DNA of 6,745 bases from JBHIDJ01 sp046760105 (GTDB taxonomy: Bacteria > Pseudomonadota > Gammaproteobacteria > Acidiferrobacterales > SPGG2): positions 1-6,745 of the forward strand of contig JBHIDJ010000157.1 in NCBI GenBank assembly GCA_046760105.1, read 5' to 3'. The notes beneath the pieces are model-generated. The model was not told where the DNA came from. It did not search any database and worked only from the letters and a program-made list of their open reading frames with translations. This document shows positions 1 to 5,119 of the stretch, in pieces. Every line of letters begins with the position of its first letter. Within the stretch, counting starts at the first letter, position 1. The position numbers and the translations under genes were made by a program.

Positions 1-30
1 CGTCACAGCCGGCGGCACACGGGAAGCATA

Positions 31-59
31 TCCGTGAACCGTGAGTCGTGATCCGTTAG
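31..59. repeat. Heptanucleotide tandem repeat, four units
   Basis: Four consecutive 7-bp units start at 32, 39, 46 and 53: CCGTGAA, CCGTGAG, TCGTGAT and CCGTTAG. The period is exactly 7 and the CGT core is kept in all four. A weaker fifth unit (TGGTGCA at 60-66) may follow. Short heptamer arrays of this kind occur in intergenic DNA of various bacteria; no function can be assigned here. The array lies outside any convincing gene, just downstream of the small minus-strand ORF that ends at 91. It may continue further left in degenerate form, but nothing clean is visible before 31. Confidence 0.65.
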
Positions 60-90
60 TGGTGCAGTGACTTTGTGGTCTTGTGCCCCT

Positions 91-216
91 TTACTTAAGC
101 CGACGCGTGAAGGCCTGGGTGGCGGGGTCGATCCTTCTTGGCATCTCGGCCAGCATAGCAAGCAGCTCCCTCGGGGCATAAAGACGGTCGGATCGGTCCT
201 CTGTCGCATGTTTCAT
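91..216 (-). CDS. Possible small protein, 41 aa, unrecognised
   Basis: The ORF runs from ATG at 216 to TAA at 91. A good Shine-Dalgarno sequence, GAGGAG (227-232 on the plus strand as CTCCTC), lies 10 nt before the start, and an in-frame stop lies immediately upstream of the ATG. The peptide is highly charged, with a likely amphipathic helix in the middle (APRELLAMLAEMPRR, residues 14-28) and a basic tail ending RRLK. It contains no cysteine and no membrane segment or signal peptide. It resembles a real small helical protein or the remnant of a larger one, but I do not recognise a family. A longer ORF in another frame on the same strand (3-209) is rich in Pro, Cys and Ser and has no ribosome binding site, so I prefer this one. 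Coding status is uncertain because it is so short. Confidence 0.4.
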   Translation of the reverse strand: MKHATEDRSDRLYAPRELLAMLAEMPRRIDPATQAFTRRLK

Positions 217-282
217 TCAAAAGGTTCTCCTCAAAAGGCACCCAGTTGAAAGGAAGGGTCTATAACAGCATGGGGCCTATCC

Positions 283-301
283 AAAAGGGCTGCCGCAGCC
301 C
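283..301 (-). terminator. Terminator-like hairpin, minus strand
   Basis: Read on the minus strand, GGGCTG, a CGG loop and CAGCCC form a 6-bp GC-rich stem directly followed by TTTT (A283-A286 on the plus strand). This fits a short intrinsic terminator acting leftwards. The right half of this stem (296-301) is also part of the larger hairpin at 292-321, so the two structures exclude each other. No minus-strand gene is seen immediately to the right, so what it would terminate is unclear. Confidence 0.4.
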
Positions 302-321
302 GAAGAGCCCTGGGCTGCGGC
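292..321. repeat. Perfect 10-bp inverted repeat, alternative hairpin
   Basis: GCCGCAGCCC at 292-301 is the exact reverse complement of GGGCTGCGGC at 312-321, with a 10-nt loop. GGGCTGC also occurs as a direct copy at 287-293, so 296-301 can pair either with 287-292 (short hairpin with T-run on the minus strand) or with 312-317 (this hairpin). That is the geometry of a terminator/antiterminator pair on the minus strand, upstream of the small ORF that starts at 216. It could equally be a simple degenerate terminator. Confidence 0.5.
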
Positions 322-366
322 CTGAAAAGGGCGTGTCTGAAAGGCATCTCGGTGCATTCGTTTCGG

Positions 367-387
367 GGGATAGGTCCGTTTTATCCC
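367..387. repeat. Short inverted repeat upstream of TA promoter
   Basis: GGGATA (367-372) and TATCCC (382-387) are perfect inverted 6-mers separated by 9 nt. They sit immediately upstream of the first GTACC/GGTAC palindrome of the toxin-antitoxin promoter. This may be an additional protein site or chance. Confidence 0.25.
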
Positions 388-403
388 GTACCCAAATAGG
401 TAC
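388..403. promoter_or_regulatory. Putative antitoxin operator O1
   Basis: The palindrome has arms GTACC and GGTAC around a 6-bp AT-rich centre (CAAATA), 16 bp in all. It differs from the second copy at 422-437 only in the centre. It lies just upstream of the -35 box of the toxin-antitoxin promoter. XRE-type antitoxins of HigA-like modules usually bind such palindromes to repress their own operon, so I infer that the antitoxin encoded at 771-1085 binds here. Confidence 0.65.
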
Positions 404-412
404 AAGCAAGCC

Positions 413-440
413 TTGACAAATGTACCAAATTAGGTACACT
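413..440 (+). promoter_or_regulatory. Sigma-70-type promoter of the TA operon
   Basis: A perfect -35 box, TTGACA (413-418), is followed by a 16-bp spacer and a -10 box TACACT (435-440, four of six consensus bases). The expected start of transcription, about 7-8 nt past the -10 box, falls on or next to G448, the first base of the toxin GTG codon. The -10 region is covered by the second palindrome, so a bound antitoxin would block RNA polymerase. Confidence 0.7.
422..437. promoter_or_regulatory. Putative antitoxin operator O2 over the -10 box
   Basis: GTACC, AAATTA and GGTAC make a perfect 5-bp-arm palindrome of 16 bp. The start-to-start distance from the first copy (388) is 34 bp, a little over three helical turns, so two dimers would sit on roughly the same face with the -35 box between them. 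It overlaps the first bases of the -10 box. Confidence 0.7.
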
Positions 441-447
441 CTCCCCT

Positions 448-759
448 GTGAAGGACGTCACCTGGCACGGCGACTCAAGGGAGGTCGTCAGGGGTTTTCC
501 AGAACAAGCAAGAAAAGATCTCGGCGCCGAGTTGATGTTGCTTCAGCTCGGTGAGACGCCGCTTCACAGTCGCCCGATGCCCTCGGTCGGCCGGGGGGTG
601 TGGGAGATCAAAGTGCGGGATGAGAGCAAGCAATACAGAGTGTTTTACGTCGTGAAAAGGCGCGAGGCCATCCATGTGCTGCACGCCTTCGAAAAGACAT
701 CACGGAAAACCGCTAAAGCGGATATCGAATTAGGTAAGCAGAGGTTGAAAGAAGTCTAG
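448..759 (+). CDS. HigB/RelE-like toxin, phage Gp49-like family
   Basis: This is a 103-aa toxin of the RelE/ParE superfamily, Gp49-like (HigB-type) branch. Members are ribosome-associated mRNA endonucleases neutralised by the protein encoded next door; that activity is family knowledge, not shown here. The family signature is clear in the second half: VWEIKVRD (51-58), YRVFYVVK (63-70), then the VLHAFEKTSRKT block (77-88) and a helical tail with a regularly spaced ELGKQRL (94-100). Arg64, Lys83 and Arg86 are candidates for the basic active-site surface. The length is normal for the family. The GTG at 448 is the only plausible start: it directly follows the promoter, and the next in-frame Met is residue 30, too far in. 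No Shine-Dalgarno is present (the preceding bases are pyrimidines), which fits a leaderless message. The toxin gene precedes the antitoxin gene, the usual order for HigBA, with an 11-nt gap. Confidence 0.88.
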   Translation: MKDVTWHGDSREVVRGFPEQARKDLGAELMLLQLGETPLHSRPMPSVGRGVWEIKVRDESKQYRVFYVVKRREAIHVLHAFEKTSRKTAKADIELGKQRLKEV

Positions 760-763
760 AGGA
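758..763 (+). promoter_or_regulatory. Ribosome binding site of the antitoxin
   Basis: AGAGGA lies 7 nt before the antitoxin ATG and overlaps the toxin stop codon. The antitoxin therefore has a good initiation site, whereas the toxin has none; this could favour excess antitoxin from a single transcript. Confidence 0.7.
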
Positions 764-770
764 TAGCATC

Positions 771-1085
771 ATGGCACACGTCACCAAGGGTAATGTGTTT
801 CGCGATCTTGGCTTTGATCGAGAGGAAGCCGAGGATTTGGCGATGCGTACTTACCTCATGGCCGAGCTGCGTAAATTTATCAAGAAGCACAAGATGACAC
901 AGGCAGAAGCGGCAGAGTTTTTTGGCATCCCAAGACCTAAGATCAGCTACATTCAGAACGGCAAGATCGATAAGCTCTCGATTGATTATCTCGTTCGTCT
1001 CCTATCCAAGACGGGCGGTCGGCTCAACTACTCGTTCAAACAGCCGACGAAAAAGCAGGTCGAAGCGGCACGCGATGCTGCATAG
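771..1085 (+). CDS. HigA-like XRE-family antitoxin
   Basis: This is a 104-aa DNA-binding antitoxin, partner of the toxin at 448-759. A helix-turn-helix of the XRE type spans about residues 30-85: MAELRKFIKKHKMTQAEAAEFFG supplies the first helices, and IPRPKISYIQNGKI (53-66) the recognition helix and following turn, with the typical GIPRPKIS pattern. The short N-terminal extension (1-28) and the LDYLVRLLSKTGGRL-like segment (71-85) are usual for the antitoxins paired with Gp49-like toxins. It should bind the toxin and, as a dimer, the two GTACC/GGTAC palindromes upstream of the operon, giving autorepression. The start ATG at 771 has a good ribosome binding site 7 nt upstream. No terminator is seen after its stop. 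Confidence 0.9.
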   Translation: MAHVTKGNVFRDLGFDREEAEDLAMRTYLMAELRKFIKKHKMTQAEAAEFFGIPRPKISYIQNGKIDKLSIDYLVRLLSKTGGRLNYSFKQPTKKQVEAARDAA

Positions 1086-1143
1086 TTAGCGGGGAAGCTC
1101 CTTGGCGTAACGATTTTGGACGTCCTCACGGCCCGGTCGCTGC

Positions 1144-1284
1144 TCATACCGCTGTCTGCAGATATGGCCTCATGACATTCGCCATGCGGCCGATCTTTGC
1201 GTAGCGCCAGAGATCGTCGTTGCTGCATTTCAAAACCTGTTCCGCAGTTGTCGATCCATTGATTATGTGTATAAGTATGGACAT
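1144..1284 (-). pseudogene. 46-aa ORF, probable C-terminal gene remnant
   Basis: The ORF runs from ATG at 1284 to TGA at 1144. Residues 9-46 read like the end of a well-folded protein: a T-A-E-Q-V-L stretch, then DDLWRYAKIGRMANVMRPYL near the C-terminus. The pattern of hydrophobic and basic residues with Trp and Tyr is unlike a random frame. The first eight residues (MSILIHII) are encoded by AT-rich DNA, no Shine-Dalgarno precedes the ATG, and stops lie just upstream in the same frame. I read this as the surviving 3' end of a larger gene cut off around 1260-1285. The family is not recognised. It faces the antitoxin gene tail to tail, and lies about 100 bp left of the tRNA-derived junction. 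It could instead be a genuine small protein. Confidence 0.45.
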
Positions 1285-1384
1285 TTATTGTTATATGCCA
1301 ATAGTAATACACAGAGCTGCCGCACCCCGCAGATTTGCTTGGTTCTGCTCAGGCGTGGGACGGGAGCGTAAGCTCTTGAATTAT

Positions 1385-1429
1385 TGGCGCGCCCAGAGAG
1401 ATTCGAACCCCCGACCACCTGGTTCGTAG
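1385..1429 (-). repeat. tRNA-Arg(ACG) 3' fragment, probable att site
   Basis: The minus strand from 1429 to 1385 matches tRNA positions 32-76 without a gap: anticodon loop CTACGAA (anticodon ACG, Arg), 3' anticodon stem CCAGG, five variable-loop bases TGGTC, T stem GGGGG/CTCTC (two G-U pairs), T loop TTCGAAT, 3' acceptor strand TGGGCGC, discriminator G and encoded CCA. The 45 bases fit the canonical numbering exactly. The 5' half is missing: the bases before the loop (GCTCA) cannot pair with CCAGG, and no GCGCCCA acceptor strand or D arm lies upstream. It is therefore not a functional tRNA. Tyrosine recombinases that integrate at tRNA anticodon loops leave exactly this 3' piece at the far end of the element. 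By that geometry the element would be on the side above 1430. Confidence 0.75.
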
Positions 1430-1494
1430 TGAGCGACTGCCTGGGGTTGGGAATCATGCGGTCCTCCAAGACTACAGGGTCGTTATTCGGGGCC

Positions 1495-2283
1495 CTATCG
1501 TGTCAGACCTTTATACAACGCGGGGCGGAGATCATCGATGTAGTTGAATCGTGCTTTGACGCGGGTACGTTCGGCGAGATTCAGTTCAGCAATAATCAGC
1601 TCCTCTGAGGAACCTGCGCGCGCAATATCAGCGCCGTCAGGTCCACATACGCAGCTTAGCCCGGTGTATTCGATATCGTCCTCCTGTCCACAACGATTGG
1701 CATAGGCGATAAACAGCTGGTTCTCGAAAGCGCGAGTGGATACAAGCGAACGCGCAACGTTGTCGTAAGGCTTCATCAGCGCCGTCGGTACAGCGACCAG
1801 ATCGATATCCGCCATTGCATAGGCGCGGACGGTTTCAGGAAACTCGATGTCGTAGCAAATCAGCAGCCCGATTCTTAGCCCGTCGAAATCTACGCTCATC
1901 AATTCCTGTCCAGGCGCAAAGGCGCCCTTTTCCATGAGACCGAACAGGTGAGTCTTACGATAGTTGGCGAGCGTCCGTCCGTCGTGTCCTATTAATAGTG
2001 CCGCATCGTAGATCTTGTCTCCCGACCGCTCAGGGTAGCCGTAGAGCACCGCGATTCCCAGTTCCTGCGCGATTCCCGCCACACGGCGCGCCGACGTACC
2101 GTCTGCGGGTTCAGCTAGGCTGGAAATGGCCTCACCGATGTTGTAACCGGTGAGAAACATCTCCGGGCAGATCAGCAAACTCACTCCCTCGCGAGCAGCG
2201 GCAGCTGCCGCCTCGCGCAGCGTTGCCAGATTACGAGCTGCGTCGCAGGGCGTGCCCGGACTTTGGTGAATTGCAATCTTCAT
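1495..2283 (-). CDS. Nitrilase-superfamily carbon-nitrogen hydrolase
   Basis: This 262-aa cytoplasmic amidase belongs to the carbon-nitrogen hydrolase fold. The catalytic triad is complete: Glu41 in CPEMFLTGYN, Lys110 in NYRKTHLFG and Cys143 in LLICYDIEFPE; Glu118 may be the second conserved glutamate. The reaction is hydrolysis of an amide or carbamoyl C-N bond with release of ammonia. The overall sequence resembles the stereoselective or aliphatic amidase branch more than true nitrilases. N-carbamoylputrescine amidase is another option given the Pot-like transporter, but the substrate is not decided by sequence. The ATG at 2283 lies 15 nt after the permease stop, with only a weak GGA upstream; the start of the protein (MKIAIHQ) fits the first beta strand of the family. 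It is the last gene of the operon. No signal peptide is present, so it acts on imported substrate. No clear terminator follows before the tRNA fragment at 1429. Confidence 0.9.
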   Translation of the reverse strand: MKIAIHQSPGTPCDAARNLATLREAAAAAAREGVSLLICPEMFLTGYNIGEAISSLAEPADGTSARRVAGIAQELGIAVLYGYPERSGDKIYDAALLIGHDGRTLANYRKTHLFGLMEKGAFAPGQELMSVDFDGLRIGLLICYDIEFPETVRAYAMADIDLVAVPTALMKPYDNVARSLVSTRAFENQLFIAYANRCGQEDDIEYTGLSCVCGPDGADIARAGSSEELIIAELNLAERTRVKARFNYIDDLRPALYKGLTR

Positions 2284-2298
2284 ACAAGATCCAACGAT

Positions 2299-3102
2299 TT
2301 ACTTCTGGGTATCACCGACCCAGGCGCCAAGCAGTCTGGGCAGATTGCCGAAACGTGCGATAAGCCCGAATACTATCGTTGCCAGGAGCACGAAAAACAC
2401 GGTCACGCAAGCCATTACCGGTGTATAGCCATATCTCAGACTGTTGAAGATCTTGATGGGAAGCGTCTCCACCGTGAATCCCGCCACCATGTAGGCGACG
2501 ATATACTCGTTCAGACTTAATACGAACGCGAAGGCGTAGCCCGAGATCAGGTACGGCCGCACCAAGGGGAGGGCCACGGTCAAGAACACTTGACGATTAT
2601 CGGCTCCCATGGATCGCGCCGCCTCAACGACTTCTCTGTCAATGGACTCAAGGCCCAGCGAAATAACCACCAGCGGTAAGGCGACAAAAAAGATGCCGTG
2701 CGAAATGATCACGGCGGGCAACTGGCCATACCAGCCCAGTGTGATCCAGAAGATCAGAAAACCTAACGCAGTGATAACCGGTGGTAACAAGAACGGCGCA
2801 ACGCCAAGTGTGAATAGAACACGCGCATAGAAAATCCGATAACGCCACAAAAAATAGGCAAGGGGTAAAGCAACAGAAAGCGCCACGAGCGCAGAGGTGC
2901 TGGCGATAACCAGGCTGTTCTTTACCGCCAGCAGCCATGACTGCTCGGAAAAAAGCTCACCGTACCAGCGAAGCGAAGTGCCTTCGGGCGGGAAGAACAA
3001 CACTTTTTTAGCGTTAAGGGAAACGCCACCAACAACCACTAGCGGTGCCAGGAGAAACGCGACGATGGTGCCCAGAAATCCAATGCGCAACATGCCAATC
3101 AC
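2299..3102 (-). CDS. ABC transporter permease, PotC-like
   Basis: This 267-aa inner-membrane permease has about six hydrophobic segments: near residues 8-28, 62-86, 94-120, 128-152, 184-208 and 229-250. The cytoplasmic EAA loop that docks onto the ATPase is intact (EAARSMGADNRQVFLTVALPL, from Glu160), including the conserved Gly166. It resembles PotC and related permeases of spermidine/putrescine-type importers. The start is GTG at 3102, overlapping the stop of the upstream permease gene (GTGA). GGGAGG (3110-3115 on the plus strand as CCTCCC) sits 7 nt before it, whereas the internal ATG at 3093 would be 16 nt away, so GTG is preferred. It should form a heterodimer with the permease encoded at 3099-3956. 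Confidence 0.92.
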   Translation of the reverse strand: MIGMLRIGFLGTIVAFLLAPLVVVGGVSLNAKKVLFFPPEGTSLRWYGELFSEQSWLLAVKNSLVIASTSALVALSVALPLAYFLWRYRIFYARVLFTLGVAPFLLPPVITALGFLIFWITLGWYGQLPAVIISHGIFFVALPLVVISLGLESIDREVVEAARSMGADNRQVFLTVALPLVRPYLISGYAFAFVLSLNEYIVAYMVAGFTVETLPIKIFNSLRYGYTPVMACVTVFFVLLATIVFGLIARFGNLPRLLGAWVGDTQK

Positions 3103-3956
3103 CGCCGTGCCTCCCGCCCCTTACCAAGCAGCAATGTCAGGCTCACGAGGGCAAGGCTTACCAACATGAGAAAAATTGCCATCGCCGCCGCAAAAGGTAT
3201 GTTCGACTGGAAAATCGCCTGGTCGGTGATCAAAACCGACAGCGTCCAGTGTTGCGGTCGCCCCAGTACTTGGGGAAGAAGGAACGCACCGAGAGTGAAT
3301 ACGAACATCAGGATTAGGGCGGCGGCAATCGCATTGCGAAGCACCGGTACCACTACCGTGAAAAAGGCGCGTACCGGCGACGCTCCCATCATCCGCGCCG
3401 CTTCCGGCAGCTCGGGATCTAGACGCGATAGTGGTGGATACAGGACCAGTACCGTATATGGGAATCCCAGATAGACCAAGCCAAACAATAGAGCGACGAA
3501 TCCAGGCGTCCATGCTATTGATTGATCCATCAGCCCGATCCAAACCAATAGATTCGACACGCCCGCGGTTCGTGACAACAGCGTAGACCATGCAAACCCG
3601 ATAATTACTTCCGACAACGATAACACCGAGAGCATAAGAACCAACATCACTATCTGGGCACGTTGCTGCATGCGAGTAAGCAAATAAGTAAATGGAAAAC
3701 CTATGGTTACACAGACGACCGCAGCGAGGCCGGCGGCGAACAACGAGAACCCGAGGATTCTGACGAAGAAGGGGGTGAAGAAACGCTCGTAGCTCGCGAG
3801 CTCGAAACCGGGTTCATAGAAACCTCCTTCCACCCGATGAAAGAAACTCACAGCGAACATGATCATGAAAGGCGCGAGGAAGAATATTCCAAGCATCAGC
3901 GCGGGGTACATGGCCGTCGCCTGTGTCTTCAGACTCGTAGGCTTTTGCTCAATCAT
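3099..3956 (-). CDS. ABC transporter permease, PotB-like
   Basis: This is a 285-aa inner-membrane permease. After a short cytoplasmic N-terminus (1-15) come hydrophobic segments near 16-38, 66-93, 101-124, 152-172, 208-230 and 256-277. The EAA loop reads EAARMMGASPVRAFFTVVVP from Glu185, with Gly191 conserved. The region around residue 55 (SYERFF) and the LLPQVLGRP stretch (226-234) are typical of PotB-type subunits. The ATG at 3956 overlaps the TGA of the ATPase gene (ATGA), and no separate ribosome binding site is evident, so translation is probably coupled. Its own stop overlaps the next permease start by 4 nt. With the ATPase and second permease it makes the membrane complex of the importer. 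Confidence 0.92.
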   Translation of the reverse strand: MIEQKPTSLKTQATAMYPALMLGIFFLAPFMIMFAVSFFHRVEGGFYEPGFELASYERFFTPFFVRILGFSLFAAGLAAVVCVTIGFPFTYLLTRMQQRAQIVMLVLMLSVLSLSEVIIGFAWSTLLSRTAGVSNLLVWIGLMDQSIAWTPGFVALLFGLVYLGFPYTVLVLYPPLSRLDPELPEAARMMGASPVRAFFTVVVPVLRNAIAAALILMFVFTLGAFLLPQVLGRPQHWTLSVLITDQAIFQSNIPFAAAMAIFLMLVSLALVSLTLLLGKGREARR

Positions 3957-5008
3957 GACGGTAATAAAACGCGGGCAGCCGACGGCAACTCAACGGTTAC
4001 CTGGTCACCTTGTCCGCAATGGGGTCGATCCTTAGGCGTCGTGATGCACGTCACCGTCACGCCACCGCAATCGACCGAAATCTCGACGCTTGCTCCCAAG
4101 TCACGGATAAAGCTGATGGTTCCCGGGAGACGATTCTTTCCTGTCTGCTCACCCGCATGTACATGTACCTCCTCCGGGCGCACAGAGAGCACAACCTTGG
4201 CGTTTAGGGATAGGTTGTCAGGCGAGTCGCCAACTTCTAAGTCAACACCGGCCACCGAGATTTTGTTTTCCGCGGCCACGTTGCCATTAAGGAGATTCGT
4301 CGTACCAATGAAGCTGGCGACAAACGTATTTGCTGGATTGCGATAGATGTCGAGCGGTGTCCCGACCTGCTGGATTCGTCCATGCTCCATGACCACCACG
4401 ATATCAGCCATCGTCATCGCCTCGCGTTGGTCATGGGTAACCAAGATCGTTGTTATACCGAGTCGCTGCTGTAGTAGACGCAGCTCTACCTGCATGGTCT
4501 CCCGCAACTTCGCGTCGAGCGCGGAAAGCGGTTCATCCAGCAAAAACAGTTTCGGCTCGAGCGCAAGGGCGCGTGCCATCGCCACACGCTGGCGCTCGCC
4601 TCCTGACAGCTGGGACACATGGCGCTCGGCGACGCCTGGCAACCGCACGAGGTCCAGGAGCTCTTGGATCCGCTGCCGCCGTTTTGCACCGTCCACCCTG
4701 CGGATGCGCAGCCCGTAAGCGATGTTGTCACCCACGGTGAGGTGGGGGAACAACGCCAGCGTTTGAAACACCATGCCAAAGTTTCGTTCATGAACCGGCA
4801 TCCCAGTAACGTCAATGCCGTCGAGCACAACGTGCCCTTTCGAAGGGGATTCGAGCCCGGCGATCAGACGTAACAGGGTCGTCTTGCCGCAGCCGGAGGG
4901 TCCAAGCAGGCAGACAAACTTACCCTCAGGAAAATGCACGCCCACATCGGCGACCGCGGTCACCGATCCGAATGACTTTGTAATGCCTTCGAGCGTTAAT
5001 CCAGACAT
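3953..5008 (-). CDS. ABC transporter ATPase, PotA-like
   Basis: This is the 351-aa ATP-hydrolysing subunit of the importer. All nucleotide-binding motifs are present: Walker A GPSGCGKTT (36-44), Q-loop Gln82 in VFQTLALFPHL, ABC signature LSGGERQR (134-141), Walker B LFLLDEP (154-160) with catalytic Glu159, D-loop SALD (162-165) and H-loop His192. The C-terminal part (about 235-350) is a TOBE-like regulatory domain with the RPEEVHVH stretch (277-284) seen in the PotA/FbpC group. Length is normal. The ATG at 5008 has only a weak purine stretch upstream (GGGCTGGGC). The gene lies 111 nt after the binding-protein stop, with a strong hairpin between them, and overlaps the first permease gene by 4 nt. 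Specificity (polyamine, iron or other) is set by the binding protein, not visible here. Confidence 0.93.
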   Translation of the reverse strand: MSGLTLEGITKSFGSVTAVADVGVHFPEGKFVCLLGPSGCGKTTLLRLIAGLESPSKGHVVLDGIDVTGMPVHERNFGMVFQTLALFPHLTVGDNIAYGLRIRRVDGAKRRQRIQELLDLVRLPGVAERHVSQLSGGERQRVAMARALALEPKLFLLDEPLSALDAKLRETMQVELRLLQQRLGITTILVTHDQREAMTMADIVVVMEHGRIQQVGTPLDIYRNPANTFVASFIGTTNLLNGNVAAENKISVAGVDLEVGDSPDNLSLNAKVVLSVRPEEVHVHAGEQTGKNRLPGTISFIRDLGASVEISVDCGGVTVTCITTPKDRPHCGQGDQVTVELPSAARVLLPS

Positions 5009-5063
5009 GCCCAGCCCAGCGACAAGTCTATCGATGAGCAGTGCGATATTGAACCGTGGGGTG

Positions 5064-5097
5064 AAAAAATGGACCGGAGGCCGGTATCCCGGCCTCC
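5064..5097 (-). terminator. Attenuator-like hairpin between binding-protein and ATPase genes
   Basis: GGAGGCCGG (5076-5084) and CCGGCCTCC (5089-5097) form a perfect 9-bp GC-rich stem with a 4-nt loop. On the minus strand the stem is followed, after six bases (GGTCCA), by TTTTTT (A5064-A5069 on the plus strand). This resembles an intrinsic terminator with a slightly displaced U-tract. Its place after the solute-binding-protein gene suggests partial termination, or protection of the upstream mRNA end, giving more binding protein than membrane complex, as known for several binding-protein-dependent systems. Confidence 0.65.
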
Positions 5098-5119
5098 ACT
5101 CCCTTACGGCGTTATAGGA

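Noticed and set aside
3..209. 68-aa minus-strand ORF
   Set aside because: It has Cys/Pro/Ser-rich composition, no ribosome binding site, and overlaps a better-supported frame at 91-216.
1364..1375. GAGC-GTAA-GCTC hairpin as a terminator
   Set aside because: The stem is only 4 bp and there is no T-run on either strand.
1385..1460. A complete tRNA-Arg gene
   Set aside because: Only positions 32-76 are present; the upstream bases do not form the anticodon 5' stem, D arm or 5' acceptor strand.
1220..1469. Overlapping ORFs of 60-75 aa around the tRNA fragment, with strings such as RDSNPRPPG and PERFEPPTTW
   Set aside because: These are the well-known spurious translations of tRNA sequence, mostly antisense; the RNA-like structure at 1385-1429 explains them.
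2263..3317. Plus-strand ORFs of 85-102 aa opposite the permease genes
   Set aside because: They are shadow frames of the permease genes, which carry intact EAA loops and membrane segments on the minus strand.
3663..4718. Long plus-strand ORFs of 227 and 123 aa opposite the permease and ATPase genes
   Set aside because: They are antisense to genes with complete family motifs, have low-complexity Arg/Ser-rich products and no ribosome binding sites.
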